This document shows, piece after piece, positions 11,594 through 21,310 of a DNA stretch of 64,000 bases; the stretch's first letter is position 1; each line of letters starts with the position of its first letter. The DNA is taken from contig NW_019775158.1 of assembly GCF_001039355.2 (NCBI RefSeq), positions 412,827 to 476,826 on the forward strand, in the 5' to 3' direction. The position numbers and the translations under genes were made by a program. The notes beneath the pieces were generated by a model that did no database searches, was not told the origin of the DNA, and saw only the letters and a program-made list of their open reading frames with translations. This DNA is from Lingula anatina. Lineage: Eukaryota; Brachiopoda; Lingulata; Lingulida; Lingulidae.

Positions 11594-12395
11594 TAAGTAG
11601 GCAGGCAGTCACAGCTGGCAGAATTTTTAAATACAGCTCCATCTGTTATAATTTAAAGATACCTCAGTATATTGACTCGGTCTGAATCATTTACAAAACA
11701 CACCTTGTTTTTACGTGCTATTCCGTATTTGAATAAAATAATACCAATCATTTACAAGACTGTAACCTTATAATACAAGATAACTTTGGGAGGCGATGGC
11801 ATCGTGAGGTGTACATGTACGATGTGGTAACCGAATTCTTCTCTATTTATAATCATCCTTATTTATTCTCTCTAGTTGAAAACAAAAATTGCGCATGTAT
11901 GACGTCTCACGCAATCACATAGTTACGCCGACGGACCAGTAACAAGGTAATCATCAACAACAACAACAAAAATCTACACGAAATTTGGTAACGTACGTAA
12001 CGGCAACGCAGTACCGGATTTTGAGGTGGGGTCAGGGGGGTCCTGATCCCCTCCTCGGTTTCTGAAAAATATATCGCACCAATATTCCCCCCCCCTTGAA
12101 ATCAGAATTTTGACTTACTAAATTATAGCTCTAAACCGTTCAAAAGGGCACTTTGCTCTCCAAAACACCAAAAAATTTTCTGGGTCCATGAGCAGGCCCC
12201 GAACCCCACAGAAAGGGGGCTATGGTCGGCTTCGCATCAGAGGCCTGTCGTTCCGGCCCTGATAAAGGATAGTTTTTAATCCACATACATTTATCATATC
12301 CATATCAATGACAGATATACGCGTGATCTGCTTATCTTCCGTGACTTAACTCGAGACTACAAATATAGATTTGACATCGTGCACAGTAACACAAA

Positions 12396-12396
12396 N
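12396..12396. other. Single-N contig join
   Basis: Immediately after this N the sequence restarts at the point equivalent to 10933, in the middle of the last zinc-finger exon. Confidence 0.9.
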
Positions 12397-12541
12397 AAGC
12401 ACACCTGCAGAGGGAGACACTGTTGCAGTTGAGTCAGCGACTGAGGGAGCTCCATCTTTTGTAATCCTTGAAGAAACAGCTGCTGTAGAACCTGGACATA
12501 TAGTTGTACAGACTGATTTAGCGCCCCATCTAACGCAGTGA
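12397..12541 (+). pseudogene. 3' fragment of the zinc-finger gene's last exon
   Basis: The fragment encodes the last 47 residues and stop of copy 2 (ending LAPHLTQ) and starts directly after the N. No zinc finger or upstream exon is present, so it cannot be a gene on its own. It is most likely an assembly duplicate of 10933-11077 and not a true pseudogene. Confidence 0.8.
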
Positions 12542-13857
12542 TGGAGCCTAAGGGACCGTTCAGATGAAAAATCTAATTTCTAAAAATCTAAAAATCTATT
12601 TGCGGTATCTTGTGATCATGGTCTGTGCCCTGAATACCCCACGGCGTAATTACGGGCAGCGCAAGCCAGTTACTTCCAAAGCTGTAATTAATTCTCGGCG
12701 CTGCCAGTAATTACACTGCGGGGTATTCAGGGCACAGACCATAATCACAAGATACCGCAAATAGTTTTTTAGAAAATAGATTTTTCATGTGAATGGTCCC
12801 TAAGACTGGGTTCCCATACCTAGATCACTCTAACAGGATGAGTCCATCTCCAAGGGGTTTCTCACTAAATTGCAATCAACTTAAGCAGCTTAGATGTTTG
12901 TCATACCTACTGAAGCAGCTAGGGGGTAATTAATCATTTAGCTGCTTCACTTCACGTGCCAGACATCTAAGCCACTTAAGTTGATTGCAGTTTAGTGAGA
13001 ATTCCCTTGGAGATGGATCGGTCCACAGTTAGTACGATAGGGTCTGGGAATGGTACCTAAGTAGGCAGGCAGTCACAGCTGGCAGAATTTTTAAATACAG
13101 CTCCATCTGTTATAATTTAAAGATACCTCAGTATATTGACTCGGTCTGAATCATTTACAAAACACACCTTGTTTTTACGTGCTATTCCGTATTTGAATAA
13201 AATAATACCAATCATTTACAAGACTGTAACCTTATAATACAAGATAACTTTGGGAGGCGATGGCATCGTGAGGTGTACATGTACGATGTGGTAACCGAAT
13301 TCTTCTCTATTTATAATCATCCTTATTTATTCTCTCTAGTTGAAAACAAAAATTGCGCATGTATGACGTCTCACGCAATCACATAGTTACGCCGACGGAC
13401 CAGTAACAAGGTAATCATCAACAACAACAACAAAAATCTACACGAAATTTGGTAACGTACGTAACGGCAACGCAGTACCGGATTTTGAGGTGGGGTCAGG
13501 GGGGTCCTGATCCCCTCCTCGGTTTCTGAAAAATATATCGCACCAATATTCCCCCCCCCTTGAAATCAGAATTTTGACTTACTAAATTATAGCTCTAAAC
13601 CGTTCAAAAGGGCACTTTGCTCTCCAAAACACCAAAAAATTTTCTGGGTCCATGAGCAGGCCCCGAACCCCACAGAAAGGGGGCTATGGTCGGCTTCGCA
13701 TCAGAGGCCTGTCGTTCCGGCCCTGATAAAGGATAGTTTTTAATCCACATACATTTATCATATCCATATCAATGACAGATATACGCGTGATCTGCTTATC
13801 TTCCGTGACTTAACTCGAGACTACAAATATAGATTTGACATCGTGCACAGTAACACG
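12397..13857 (+). repeat. Third partial copy of the zinc-finger unit
   Basis: It matches 10933-12395 with a constant offset of 1464 bases and no difference that I could find by eye until the end, including both foldback elements (12552-12800 and 12804-13057) and the CAGTACCGG repeat (13473-13725). Such identity beside a single N points to an unmerged overlap between contigs. Confidence 0.85.
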
Positions 13858-14345
13858 AATAACAGTTCAAGTGGTTGACTTGGCGTTACTGCGTCTGATT
13901 AAATCATCAGCTTATAACAGCTTGGGTAATTATACTATACATATTGAATAACTCTAAACCTTTTAGATATTTCACATATAACGGAGTATCGAGTTACACG
14001 TACGGACGTACAGCAGGCGGATTTACAGTGGAATGTTTTGCTGAGGACAGAGGGAAACGCCAATGAAACCCACAAATGAAGGAACATCGAACGTGGATAT
14101 GAGATATAATGTAGATCCGATCCCCTCGCCTCTGCTTGTGTTTTTCTTCTGGATAAATTGTTGGTCATGATTTGTGCACGTAAGCAATGAAAAACGAAAC
14201 TATTTAAATGATAGACGGTGTGTATGTGAATTCTTTCTCTGCTTTGTGCTCTCTTTAACACTTCGCAGCGGAAGAGGGATTATCTATCAGGAGACCATTT
14301 TTTGAGTCCGTCATTGTCAGGAAAATTGTCCATTTTTGACATCAC
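13858..14345. other. Intergenic stretch without visible gene
   Basis: Unique sequence between the zinc-finger units and the minisatellite. The only long open frame here (minus strand, 13935-14261) has no domain, no splice context and no conserved feature, so I do not call it. Confidence 0.5.
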
Positions 14346-14770
14346 TCTCCATTGTCGGCACAACTCTCCACTGTCGACGCAACGTACTCCCCACTCAGGG
14401 GCGGATCCAGAGAAATTTTCTGACAGTCTTCCAAATTATTTTTGTTAATCCATCCTCCATTTTTGACCGTCTTCCGACACAAAATATTAGATACCCGTCA
14501 ATGTAAACTTTAAAATCTGACCGTCTTCCGGAAGACCCAGAAGACGGCCTAAATCCGCCCCTGCCACTGCCGGCACAACGTACTCTCCACTGTCGGCACA
14601 ACTCTCCACTGTCGGCACAACGTACTCTCCACTGTCGGCACAACTCTCCACTGTCGGCACAACGTACTCCCCACTGTCGGCACAACGTACTCTCCATTGT
14701 CGGCACAACTCTCCACTGTCGGCACAACGTACTCCCCACTGTCGGCACAACTTACTCTCCACTGTTGACG
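14346..14770. repeat. GTCGGCACAAC minisatellite
   Basis: Tandem units of two lengths alternate: GTCGGCACAACTCTCCACT (19 bases) and a longer form with CGTACT inserted (23 bases). At least a dozen units are visible, interrupted once by the inserted element at 14396-14563. The array stops about 40 bases before the start codon of gene A, so it lies in its promoter or 5' UTR. Confidence 0.9.
14396..14563. mobile_element. CAGGGGCGGATC-ended MITE inserted in the minisatellite
   Basis: It begins CAGGGGCGGATCCAG and ends CTAAATCCGCCCCTG, an inverted pair, and is flanked by CCACT on both sides (14391-14395 and 14564-14568). The interior has repeated GAAGAC/GTCTTC motifs. The ends match 15226-15459 and the fragments at 20992 and 63690. 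Confidence 0.75.
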
Positions 14771-14807
14771 CAACTGACCACACAGAAATAGCTTTCCCAC
14801 CTTGAAA

Positions 14808-16109
14808 ATGTCGGGACAGATGAGTCGAGCAGCAGACGACAGGCAACTACAAGCTCTGCTGCAGAATTTGGACTCCACGCTTACGCAGCTTCGAGGTTGC
14901 ATCACAGACACAGGCGTTACTTTATCAATAAGTGAACGACCAAGAAGAAGAAGAAAGGTAACGGTGATCTAGTGTTGTATTAATATTATCAGTTAAAGGA
15001 ATAACTGTTGGTATGAGATCCACATCTTATAATAAATACGTCGATACCAACTCGTAGAAATAAGTAAATTCTTTTACCACCAAAAAGCGGTACTTATGAT
15101 TATTCTGGAGGCTTTCCTTTTCATTTTACCTTGTGGACCTTCATAAATGGCTACACCTCTGTAATAATCTCTTAAGAATAGAAACTTTTTAGAAAAAAAT
15201 ATGGACTAACTTTGAATGTCGGAATCAATAGCAGATTTAGAGGGGGGGTCAGGGTGGTCCTAACCCCCCCCCCTTTCGATTTCTGGTCACCTCTTGACTT
15301 TAAAATTTTGACTAGCTGAATCATAGCTCTAAACCGTACCAAATGACACCGTTCATGGGGGCCCAAACCCCACGCCAAGTGTTTGGGGGGGGGGGGGGGG
15401 GGCGGTCGACTTCGTATCCCCCCCCCCCCCCCCCTCCCCCCTCAAATAATCCGCCACTGGGAATGGATTCATTAACCATTGGTAAGCACGAGGGAAAGCC
15501 TTTTATCCCAGGAAAATCGTTTTTTTTTTTGGCCAAAACAAAACAAACAGTTATTATTCTATTAAGTTTGATTCGCAGTACCCGTAGTACTGAATTGCAC
15601 CTGTTTTACAGAATGTGATTCCATTAATCGAAATTCGATCTGAGCAAAATAAACTAAGGGTTTGTCCATTTTTAATTTGCGTTTCACAGAGAATCTAAAA
15701 TGCCCCACATCTCTTTGTTCGGGCTCTCAACTGTGAGAGGATAAAGGTTGATTTAACTGATATTTTAATATTTCAATAAAAAAATTAACTTTAATCGGCG
15801 ATAATAGCCCACCCAAGTATGTCACCTGTGGTACTGGTTTATTTATTTTGGATAAATTGCTCATAAATTAATATAATACAAATATGGAATAATCCATTTA
15901 TGAAGTCTTCTATGGTGTGTAATACCTTTAGACTTTTTTAGACTTTTTTTGTTGTGTGTTGTTTTTTTCATTGTGTGACTCATAGTAAATTACTCATAAT
16001 TTCGTTCTAGATATGTCCGACATGGTGGCCGTGTAAGTGCAAGCTACCCCAGACAATATACAAGTATATGTTGCTTCACACGGTTATATTACAGGTAATA
16101 ATAATAATA

Positions 16110-16142
<33 letters not shown>

Positions 16143-19100
16143 AATATAATAATAATAATGTCATGTTCCGTTTAAATGATTATCAGCTTTATGAATGTAT
16201 TTTTCTGCTCAGTCACAAAATTTGTCCAAGTAAAAAACTGCTATCATTACAAATGTAAAAAGTTTTAATGATAAGACATTGAATTAGCAGTGATTGAATA
16301 AACAAGACAAAGACAAAGTAAGGACAATTGCTGTTTAAAGTTCAGTAACATTCAAGAAATCAGAAAACGCTTGATTATGCAGGTAGCAAACGTTTTGGCG
16401 CTTGTGATTATGGATATTGATAGCACCCAAGACGAGGCTCAACCTGAAGTTATTATTGACGTGGTAAGTTGAATGTTAAACAAACTAGCACACTGTATTT
16501 CCACAATTAGCGGTTTGTGTAATCAGAACTAGCACATTGTATTCCCACATCTAATGCATTGTAAATTCTTACGTATTGTATTGTCACAACTAGCACATTG
16601 TACGTCACAACTAGCACATTGTATTGTCACAACTACCACATTGTATCTCCACATCTAGCGCATTGTAAGAACTTACACATTGTATTGTCACAACTAGCAC
16701 ATTGTATGTCACAACTAGCACATTGTATTGTCACAACTAGTACATTGTATTTCACAACTAGCACATTGTATGTCACAACTAGCACATTGCATTGCCACAG
16801 TTAAAAAACAATGTTTACCAAATCAACCACAATGTAATTTTCACAACAGGCACCTTAATTGTATTGTGATAACTTAGGAACCGTTCACATGGAAAGTCTA
16901 TTTTCTAAAAATCTATTTTCTATTCGCGGTGTCTTGTGATCACGGTCTGTGCCCTGAAAACCCCGTGGCGTAACTACTGGCAGCGCAGGGAGTAACTGGC
17001 TCGCACTGCCAGTAATTACGCCGCGGGGTATTCAGGGCACAGACCGTGATCACAAGATACCGCGAATAGAAAATAGATTTTTAGAAAATATGTGAATGGT
17101 CCCTTATACATCGTATTGTCACAACTAACACACTGATGTCCAAACAAACACCGGGGTTTGTTGCAGTGAACACAATTTGTTGTCAGGCCTAATACTGTTC
17201 TTATTTTATTTCAGAGTGCAATAGTGATGATTACAATACAATTGCTGAACTTGGTCATCGTGGTCTTCTCTACCGGTGAGTTGCCATGTTCTAAAATTAA
17301 TCATCAGTTTTTTTTTTTATTGGAATTGTACCGTTATACAGTGTATGTAATAATTGGGAGTTTCGTATTGGAATTGTACCGTTATACAGTGTATGTAAAA
17401 ATATGGAAGAAACACGAACAGACTGGCTTATAAACGTTTTTGTTAATTTTGTAAAAACATCCAAGAAGAAATATTCTGATCTTAGTGCACCGCGTTCACT
17501 GAGACAAATTAACCCTATGTCAAGGTTGGTCTTCTAAATAATGGAACTTTTTTATTTGCAACATATTATAAAAGTACTTAAAATATGAGGAAATTTTCAA
17601 AAAGCATCTTCGAGTATGTAATGAGCCTCTCCCTCTCTCCTTTCTACTGTCAGGTCTGAGGTTGAATTGCTCTCTTTTGAAGAGAGGGGGAGGGTAAAGT
17701 ATAAATATACCATCATCAACAAAGCATATATACTTAACCTCAAACACGACACGCAGTACATAGCGATTCAGTTTAATTAACCAACAATATGATATTTCCA
17801 GTGAAGCTGTCTCGGCAGATGTACTGGCACAACATCAGCAAATGGTTCTTTCTTCAAAATTACATGGCGACCGTCCTTCTCTTCAGCGGAATTTACACCA
17901 TGACTCACAGAATTCACGTAAGTTAAGGACCATTACCACAGATTTTTGGATCGATCTATCTCCCTTGGGAGTCTCACTAAATTGCTATCAACGTAACCGG
18001 CTTAAATGTCTATCACGCCTAGTAAACTTGTTAGGGGGTAATTATCGAGTTAGACTGATCCAGATGGATCTATATAGGCATGAGAACCCAGTCTTATTGT
18101 CGTCAGTTCGCTTAATTGTCTTTGCTTTGGTTCTCAATCAGTATAAAACCTAGAAAATTCTCTTTTGGTAAATTATGTATGGGTTAGTATTACTCCCTTT
18201 TTACTTCGAACGGTACGTTACCAAAATGGCTGTTTTAGGTCTGTTAACGGGATTCTCTTGCGTTATAGCCAGCGTATTAAGGTAGATCGGTCATTACGTA
18301 ATTTGACGATTTGCGCAATTTCAGCGCATCGTCAATCGTCTCTAACGACACTTCAGTCTGTTTTATCAATTTAAGGAAATAAAACAATTATCTATAAGAT
18401 AAACACACATTATCAACTTGTCTGTAACTCTGTATGATCGATACAGATTTTCGACAACGTTTGTCGACTATGATTCCATACGACAACTGTAGCACGTTCA
18501 TAGACTTGCCCTTCAAGTAATCGTCGGAATAGCTCCTTTTCCAATTTGAATTGGCACTAGAAAATGTATGACAGCTAAAGCTCACAAATTATGCACGTAG
18601 GTTCTATGTCATGTAAAGAATAAGTGTTGTAAATTCCAATCAAAGCGGCTGCGTACATTTTGAGGTAGAACGCCCTGAATGTGCTGCTGTAGTTTAGATT
18701 TCGACGAAAACCGGAAGTGCGTCGTAACGCCACTCATTTGGACTTAGAGAAATTTGGACTGAGAAATATTTCATAGCTTGTACAAATGTTCAGAAAATGG
18801 CCATAGGGTCTACAGCTTGAAGAAAATTCACTAATCAAAATTGAAACTGCGTTATATTATACAGAAAAATTGTGCACTTCTAACCTTGACTTGTCAGTGT
18901 AAACAAAGTGTACTGAACGCACCGCAAGCAAGCAGATGAATGCCGCATTTGATACTTTGTATCAGACGCTTCATTTTACTTGACAACACAGTGTTTACGA
19001 TGTCACGTTCATGTTATATTCATTAATAAATAACAACGGCAATAAACTATTTTCATATGCATGAGTATTTCCCTTATTATTCTCTTCAATAATTTTGTTG

Positions 19101-20611
19101 TTAAGTTAATGGCTTACACCTTCTCATCAGTTAGACAAATCTGAAAATAGCTGAGTATACTCACTTCAACTGTCAAACATAATGAAAGTTTTAAATGTAC
19201 TTAGATGTCTCTTCACACACACACACAAAAAAAAAATCATAAAAAATAACGATTTAGTGAAAAACACCCATTTTCCCATTGATTTTNTGCATTTTTTACA
19301 GCTTGTCAAGCACAAGACTGGTGGTGGTGTCCTTTTTTTTTGTGTGTGGGGGGGTCTATACGATCGCGCTTACCCCAGCTGGTAGTACAATATTCGGAGG
19401 CGGTATCGCCTCTCTGATCCTCTAGTTTTTTATTGGAATTGTACCGTTATACAGTGTATGTAATAATTGGGAGTTTCGTATTGGAATTGTACCGTTATAC
19501 AGCGTATGTAATAATTGGGAGTTTCGTATTGGAATTGTACCGGCATACAGTGTATGTAAAAATATGGAAGAAACACGAACTGACTGGCTTATAAACGTAT
19601 TTGTTAATTTTGTAAAAACATTCAAGAAGAAATATTCTGATCTTAGTGCACCGCGTTCACTGAGACAAATTAATCCTCTGTCAAGGTTGGTCTTCTAAAT
19701 AATGGATCTTTTTTATTTGCAACATATTATGAAAGTACTTAAAATATGAGGAAATTTTCAAAAAGCATCTTAGAGTATGTAATGAGCCTCTCCCTCTCTC
19801 CTTTCTACTGTCAGGTCTGAGATTGAATTGCTCTCTTTTGAAGAGAGGGGGAGCTAGGGTAAAGTATAAATATACCATCATTAACAAAGCATTTCTACTT
19901 AACCTCAAACACGACACGCAGTTCATAGCAATTCAGTTTAATTAACCAACAATATGATATTTCCAGTGAAGCTGTCTCGGCAGATGTACTGGCACAACAT
20001 CAGCAAATGGTTCTTTCTTCAAAATTACATGGCGACCGTCCTTCTCTTCAGCGGAATTTACACCATGACTCACAGAATTCACGTAAGTTAAGGACCATTA
20101 CCACAGGTTTTTGGATCGATCTATCTCTCTTGGGAGTCTCACTAAATTGCTATCAACGTAACCGGCTTAAATGTCTATCACGCCTAGTAAACTTGTTAGG
20201 GAGTAATTATCGAGTTAGACTGATCCTGATGGATCGATATAGGCATGAGAACTCAGTCTTATTGTCGTCAGTTCGCTTAATTGTCTTTGCTTTGGTTCCC
20301 AATCAGTATAACACTTAGAGAATTCTCTTTTGGTAAATTATGTATGGGTTAGTATTACTCCCTTTTTACTTCGAACGGTACGTTACCAAAATGGCTGTTT
20401 TAGGTCTGTTAACGGGATTCTCTTGCGTTATAGCCAGCGTATTAAGTTGCTTATCTCTGAAATATTTCTTGAATAGACTACGTCTGTTAATTTTTTCTAG
20501 AGCAAAGGATGGCACTCCATCAATTTAGAGAACCATACAAACCAGGTGTTTTTACTTTACTTCGACATGATGACGCTGTCCATATCAACAGCAACTCTGT
20601 GTGGTACATTA

Positions 20612-20674
<63 letters not shown>

Positions 20675-21310
20675 TGCATTCGATTTCATACATTTTTAAT
20701 AATGAAAAATAATTTGGAAGATATGGAAATTTTTTTATAATTTTGGGAAATTTAAGTCTTGACAAAGCAAAATAAAAAAGTGCATTTGCGTTACCAGTAA
20801 TTTACAATTTTTTTTTTTGGAAGGGGAGGGGGAAATCATCTTTACATATCACATTAAGAATGGATTATCTATTTACAGGTGCTAGTAATATTTCCCCAGT
20901 AGACTGGTACAACTCTTTGATACTCAGCGTACAGGTAGGTTTGAATCACTGGTTTATATGGTGTATATGCACACTGGCTATTGCAATGGTAGGGGCGGAT
21001 CCAGGATTATTTGAAGGGGGATCCGTGGATTATGAAATCAAATGAACTTTTCTTTCAAGATTACTTCATAGGATCCATTTATATCATTTAAATTTTAGCC
21101 AATACGGTGTCTCTATTCTAGATGCTGCTGAGCTACATGTACTTTGCCTCCATAATGTCCATCGTCACGGAGGCCGGCGATCACGCGAACCAGGAGACAG
21201 GACAAAATGGACCTCAGCGCCAGGAGGCCGAGGACAAGGACGACCTCCGGGTGGTCGTTATTAACGAGAGGGACAGATTAATTAATGGGGGTGACAGTGA
21301 CATTGGCTAA
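14808..21310 (+). CDS. Potassium-channel-like membrane protein A, degenerate filter (8 exons, 279 aa)
   Basis: Exons: 14808-14957, 16011-16094, 16383-16463, 17215-17275, then 17802-17917 or its identical duplicate 19967-20082, then 20501-20603, 20879-20934, 21122-21310. The phases match throughout and the joined frame is 279 codons. The first exon gives a short amphipathic segment (QALLQNLDSTL) and a basic RPRRRRK. Then come a Trp/Cys-rich start (ICPTWWPCKC) and four hydrophobic helices at about residues 69-90, 103-124, 143-160 and 210-232. A pore-like loop precedes the last helix: TATLCGASNISP aligns column by column with the potassium-channel signature TxTTVGYGDxxP, with GAS (199-201) where GYG should be. 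The family is inferred to be a plasma-membrane channel relative. Whether it conducts is unknown. Paralogue of gene B downstream. Confidence 0.8.
14997..15561. mobile_element. AGGGATAAT-family MITE in intron 1 of gene A, with nested insert
   Basis: Flanked by TTAA at 14993-14996 and 15562-15565. The left end AGGAATAACTGTTGGTATGAG and the internal 'accttcataaatggctac' match the element at 2362-2699. A second element (15226-15459) splits it, which makes this the older insertion. Confidence 0.7.
15226..15459. mobile_element. CAGTGGCGGATC-ended MITE nested in the TTAA element
   Basis: Right end, read in reverse, is CAGTGGCGGATTATTTG; left end is a decayed version (CAATAGCAGATTTAG). GGAAT flanks both sides (15221-15225 and 15460-15464). 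It holds long G and C homopolymers typical of this family. Confidence 0.7.
16490..16805. repeat. Degenerate 20-22 bp minisatellite in intron 3 of gene A
   Basis: Units of the form 'cacattgtattgtcacaactag' repeat about a dozen times with drift. The apparent reading frame through it (STLYCHN, STLYVTT type repeats) is a by-product of the tandem array. Confidence 0.85.
16877..17103. mobile_element. GGGACC-family foldback MITE, TTA duplication
   Basis: Arms of about 100 bases with 'tatcttgtgatcacggtctg' type sequence are shared with 11088-11336. TTA flanks both sides (16874-16876 and 17104-17106). The first base triplet has drifted (GGAACC). It lies in intron 3 of gene A. Confidence 0.8.
17310..18281 (+). 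repeat. Segment duplicated at 19426-20446 (copy X)
   Basis: About 1 kb of gene A intron 4, exon 5 and the next intron is found twice with a few percent difference; the exon itself is identical. Copy X has two, and copy Y three, units of a 48-bp repeat (ttggaattgtaccgttatac...). About 1 kb of unmatched DNA and the N at 19287 lie between the copies. Confidence 0.85.
17926..18093. mobile_element. GACTGG-family foldback MITE beside exon 5 (copy X)
   Basis: TTA at 17923-17925 and 18094-18096; left end AGGACCATTACC, right end AGAACCCAGTC. It begins only eight bases after exon 5, so it lies almost on the splice donor. The same insertion is at 20091-20268 in copy Y, so it predates the duplication. 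Confidence 0.75.
18282..19286. other. Intronic or contig-end sequence without recognised feature
   Basis: This kilobase lies between the duplicated segment and the N at 19287. No exon with matching phase, transposon end or tandem repeat was seen. It may be an insertion specific to one haplotype or a misplaced contig end. Confidence 0.45.
19287..19287. other. Single-N contig join inside gene A
   Basis: Falls between the two copies of exon 5, which raises the possibility that the exon duplication is an assembly effect. Confidence 0.9.
19426..20446 (+). repeat. Segment duplicated from 17310-18281 (copy Y)
   Basis: Contains exon 5b (19967-20082), identical in bases to exon 5a, with the same acceptor and donor, followed by the foldback element at 20091-20268. 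After 20446 the sequence leads directly to exon 6, so copy Y is the one continuous with the rest of gene A. Confidence 0.85.
20091..20268. mobile_element. GACTGG-family foldback MITE beside exon 5 (copy Y)
   Basis: TTA at 20088-20090 and 20269-20271; same insertion as 17926-18093. Confidence 0.75.
20611..20673. repeat. (TTA)n microsatellite
   Basis: About twenty uninterrupted units starting seven bases after the donor of gene A exon 6. Similar (TTA)n tracts lie at 16109-16140, 39051-39100, 44127-44180 and 47887-47910. Confidence 0.95.
20992..21050. mobile_element. Fragment of CAGTGGCGGATC-ended element
   Basis: 'ggggcggatccaggattatttgaag' type sequence matches the left end of the copy at 63690. 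Only the end is present; the rest is deleted or diverged. It lies in the last intron of gene A. Confidence 0.55.

Larger units (their letters stand above)
6540..12395 (+). repeat. Zinc-finger gene unit, copy 2
   Basis: Matches copy 1 from its first bases after the N (aaaaaaccaaaaggaaaa at 6540 and at 345). It lacks the 2362-2699 element, has a different insert at about 8983-9080, and gained a foldback element at 11088-11336. It ends at the N at 12396. Confidence 0.8.

Noticed and set aside
14395-14911. Three overlapping minus-strand frames rich in VPTVES and CADSGEY repeats
   Set aside because: They are translations of the GTCGGCACAAC minisatellite, whose units have no stop in several frames; no splice sites or domains.
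16598-16804. Repeat-like frame (STLYCHN) and possible CRISPR-like array
   Set aside because: Tandem units are contiguous without unique spacers and drift in sequence; this is a eukaryotic intronic minisatellite.
17842-18153. Plus-strand frame of 103 codons, and its double at 20007-20318
   Set aside because: It runs out of frame across exon 5 of gene A and into the adjacent foldback element; the homologous frame in gene B is the other one.
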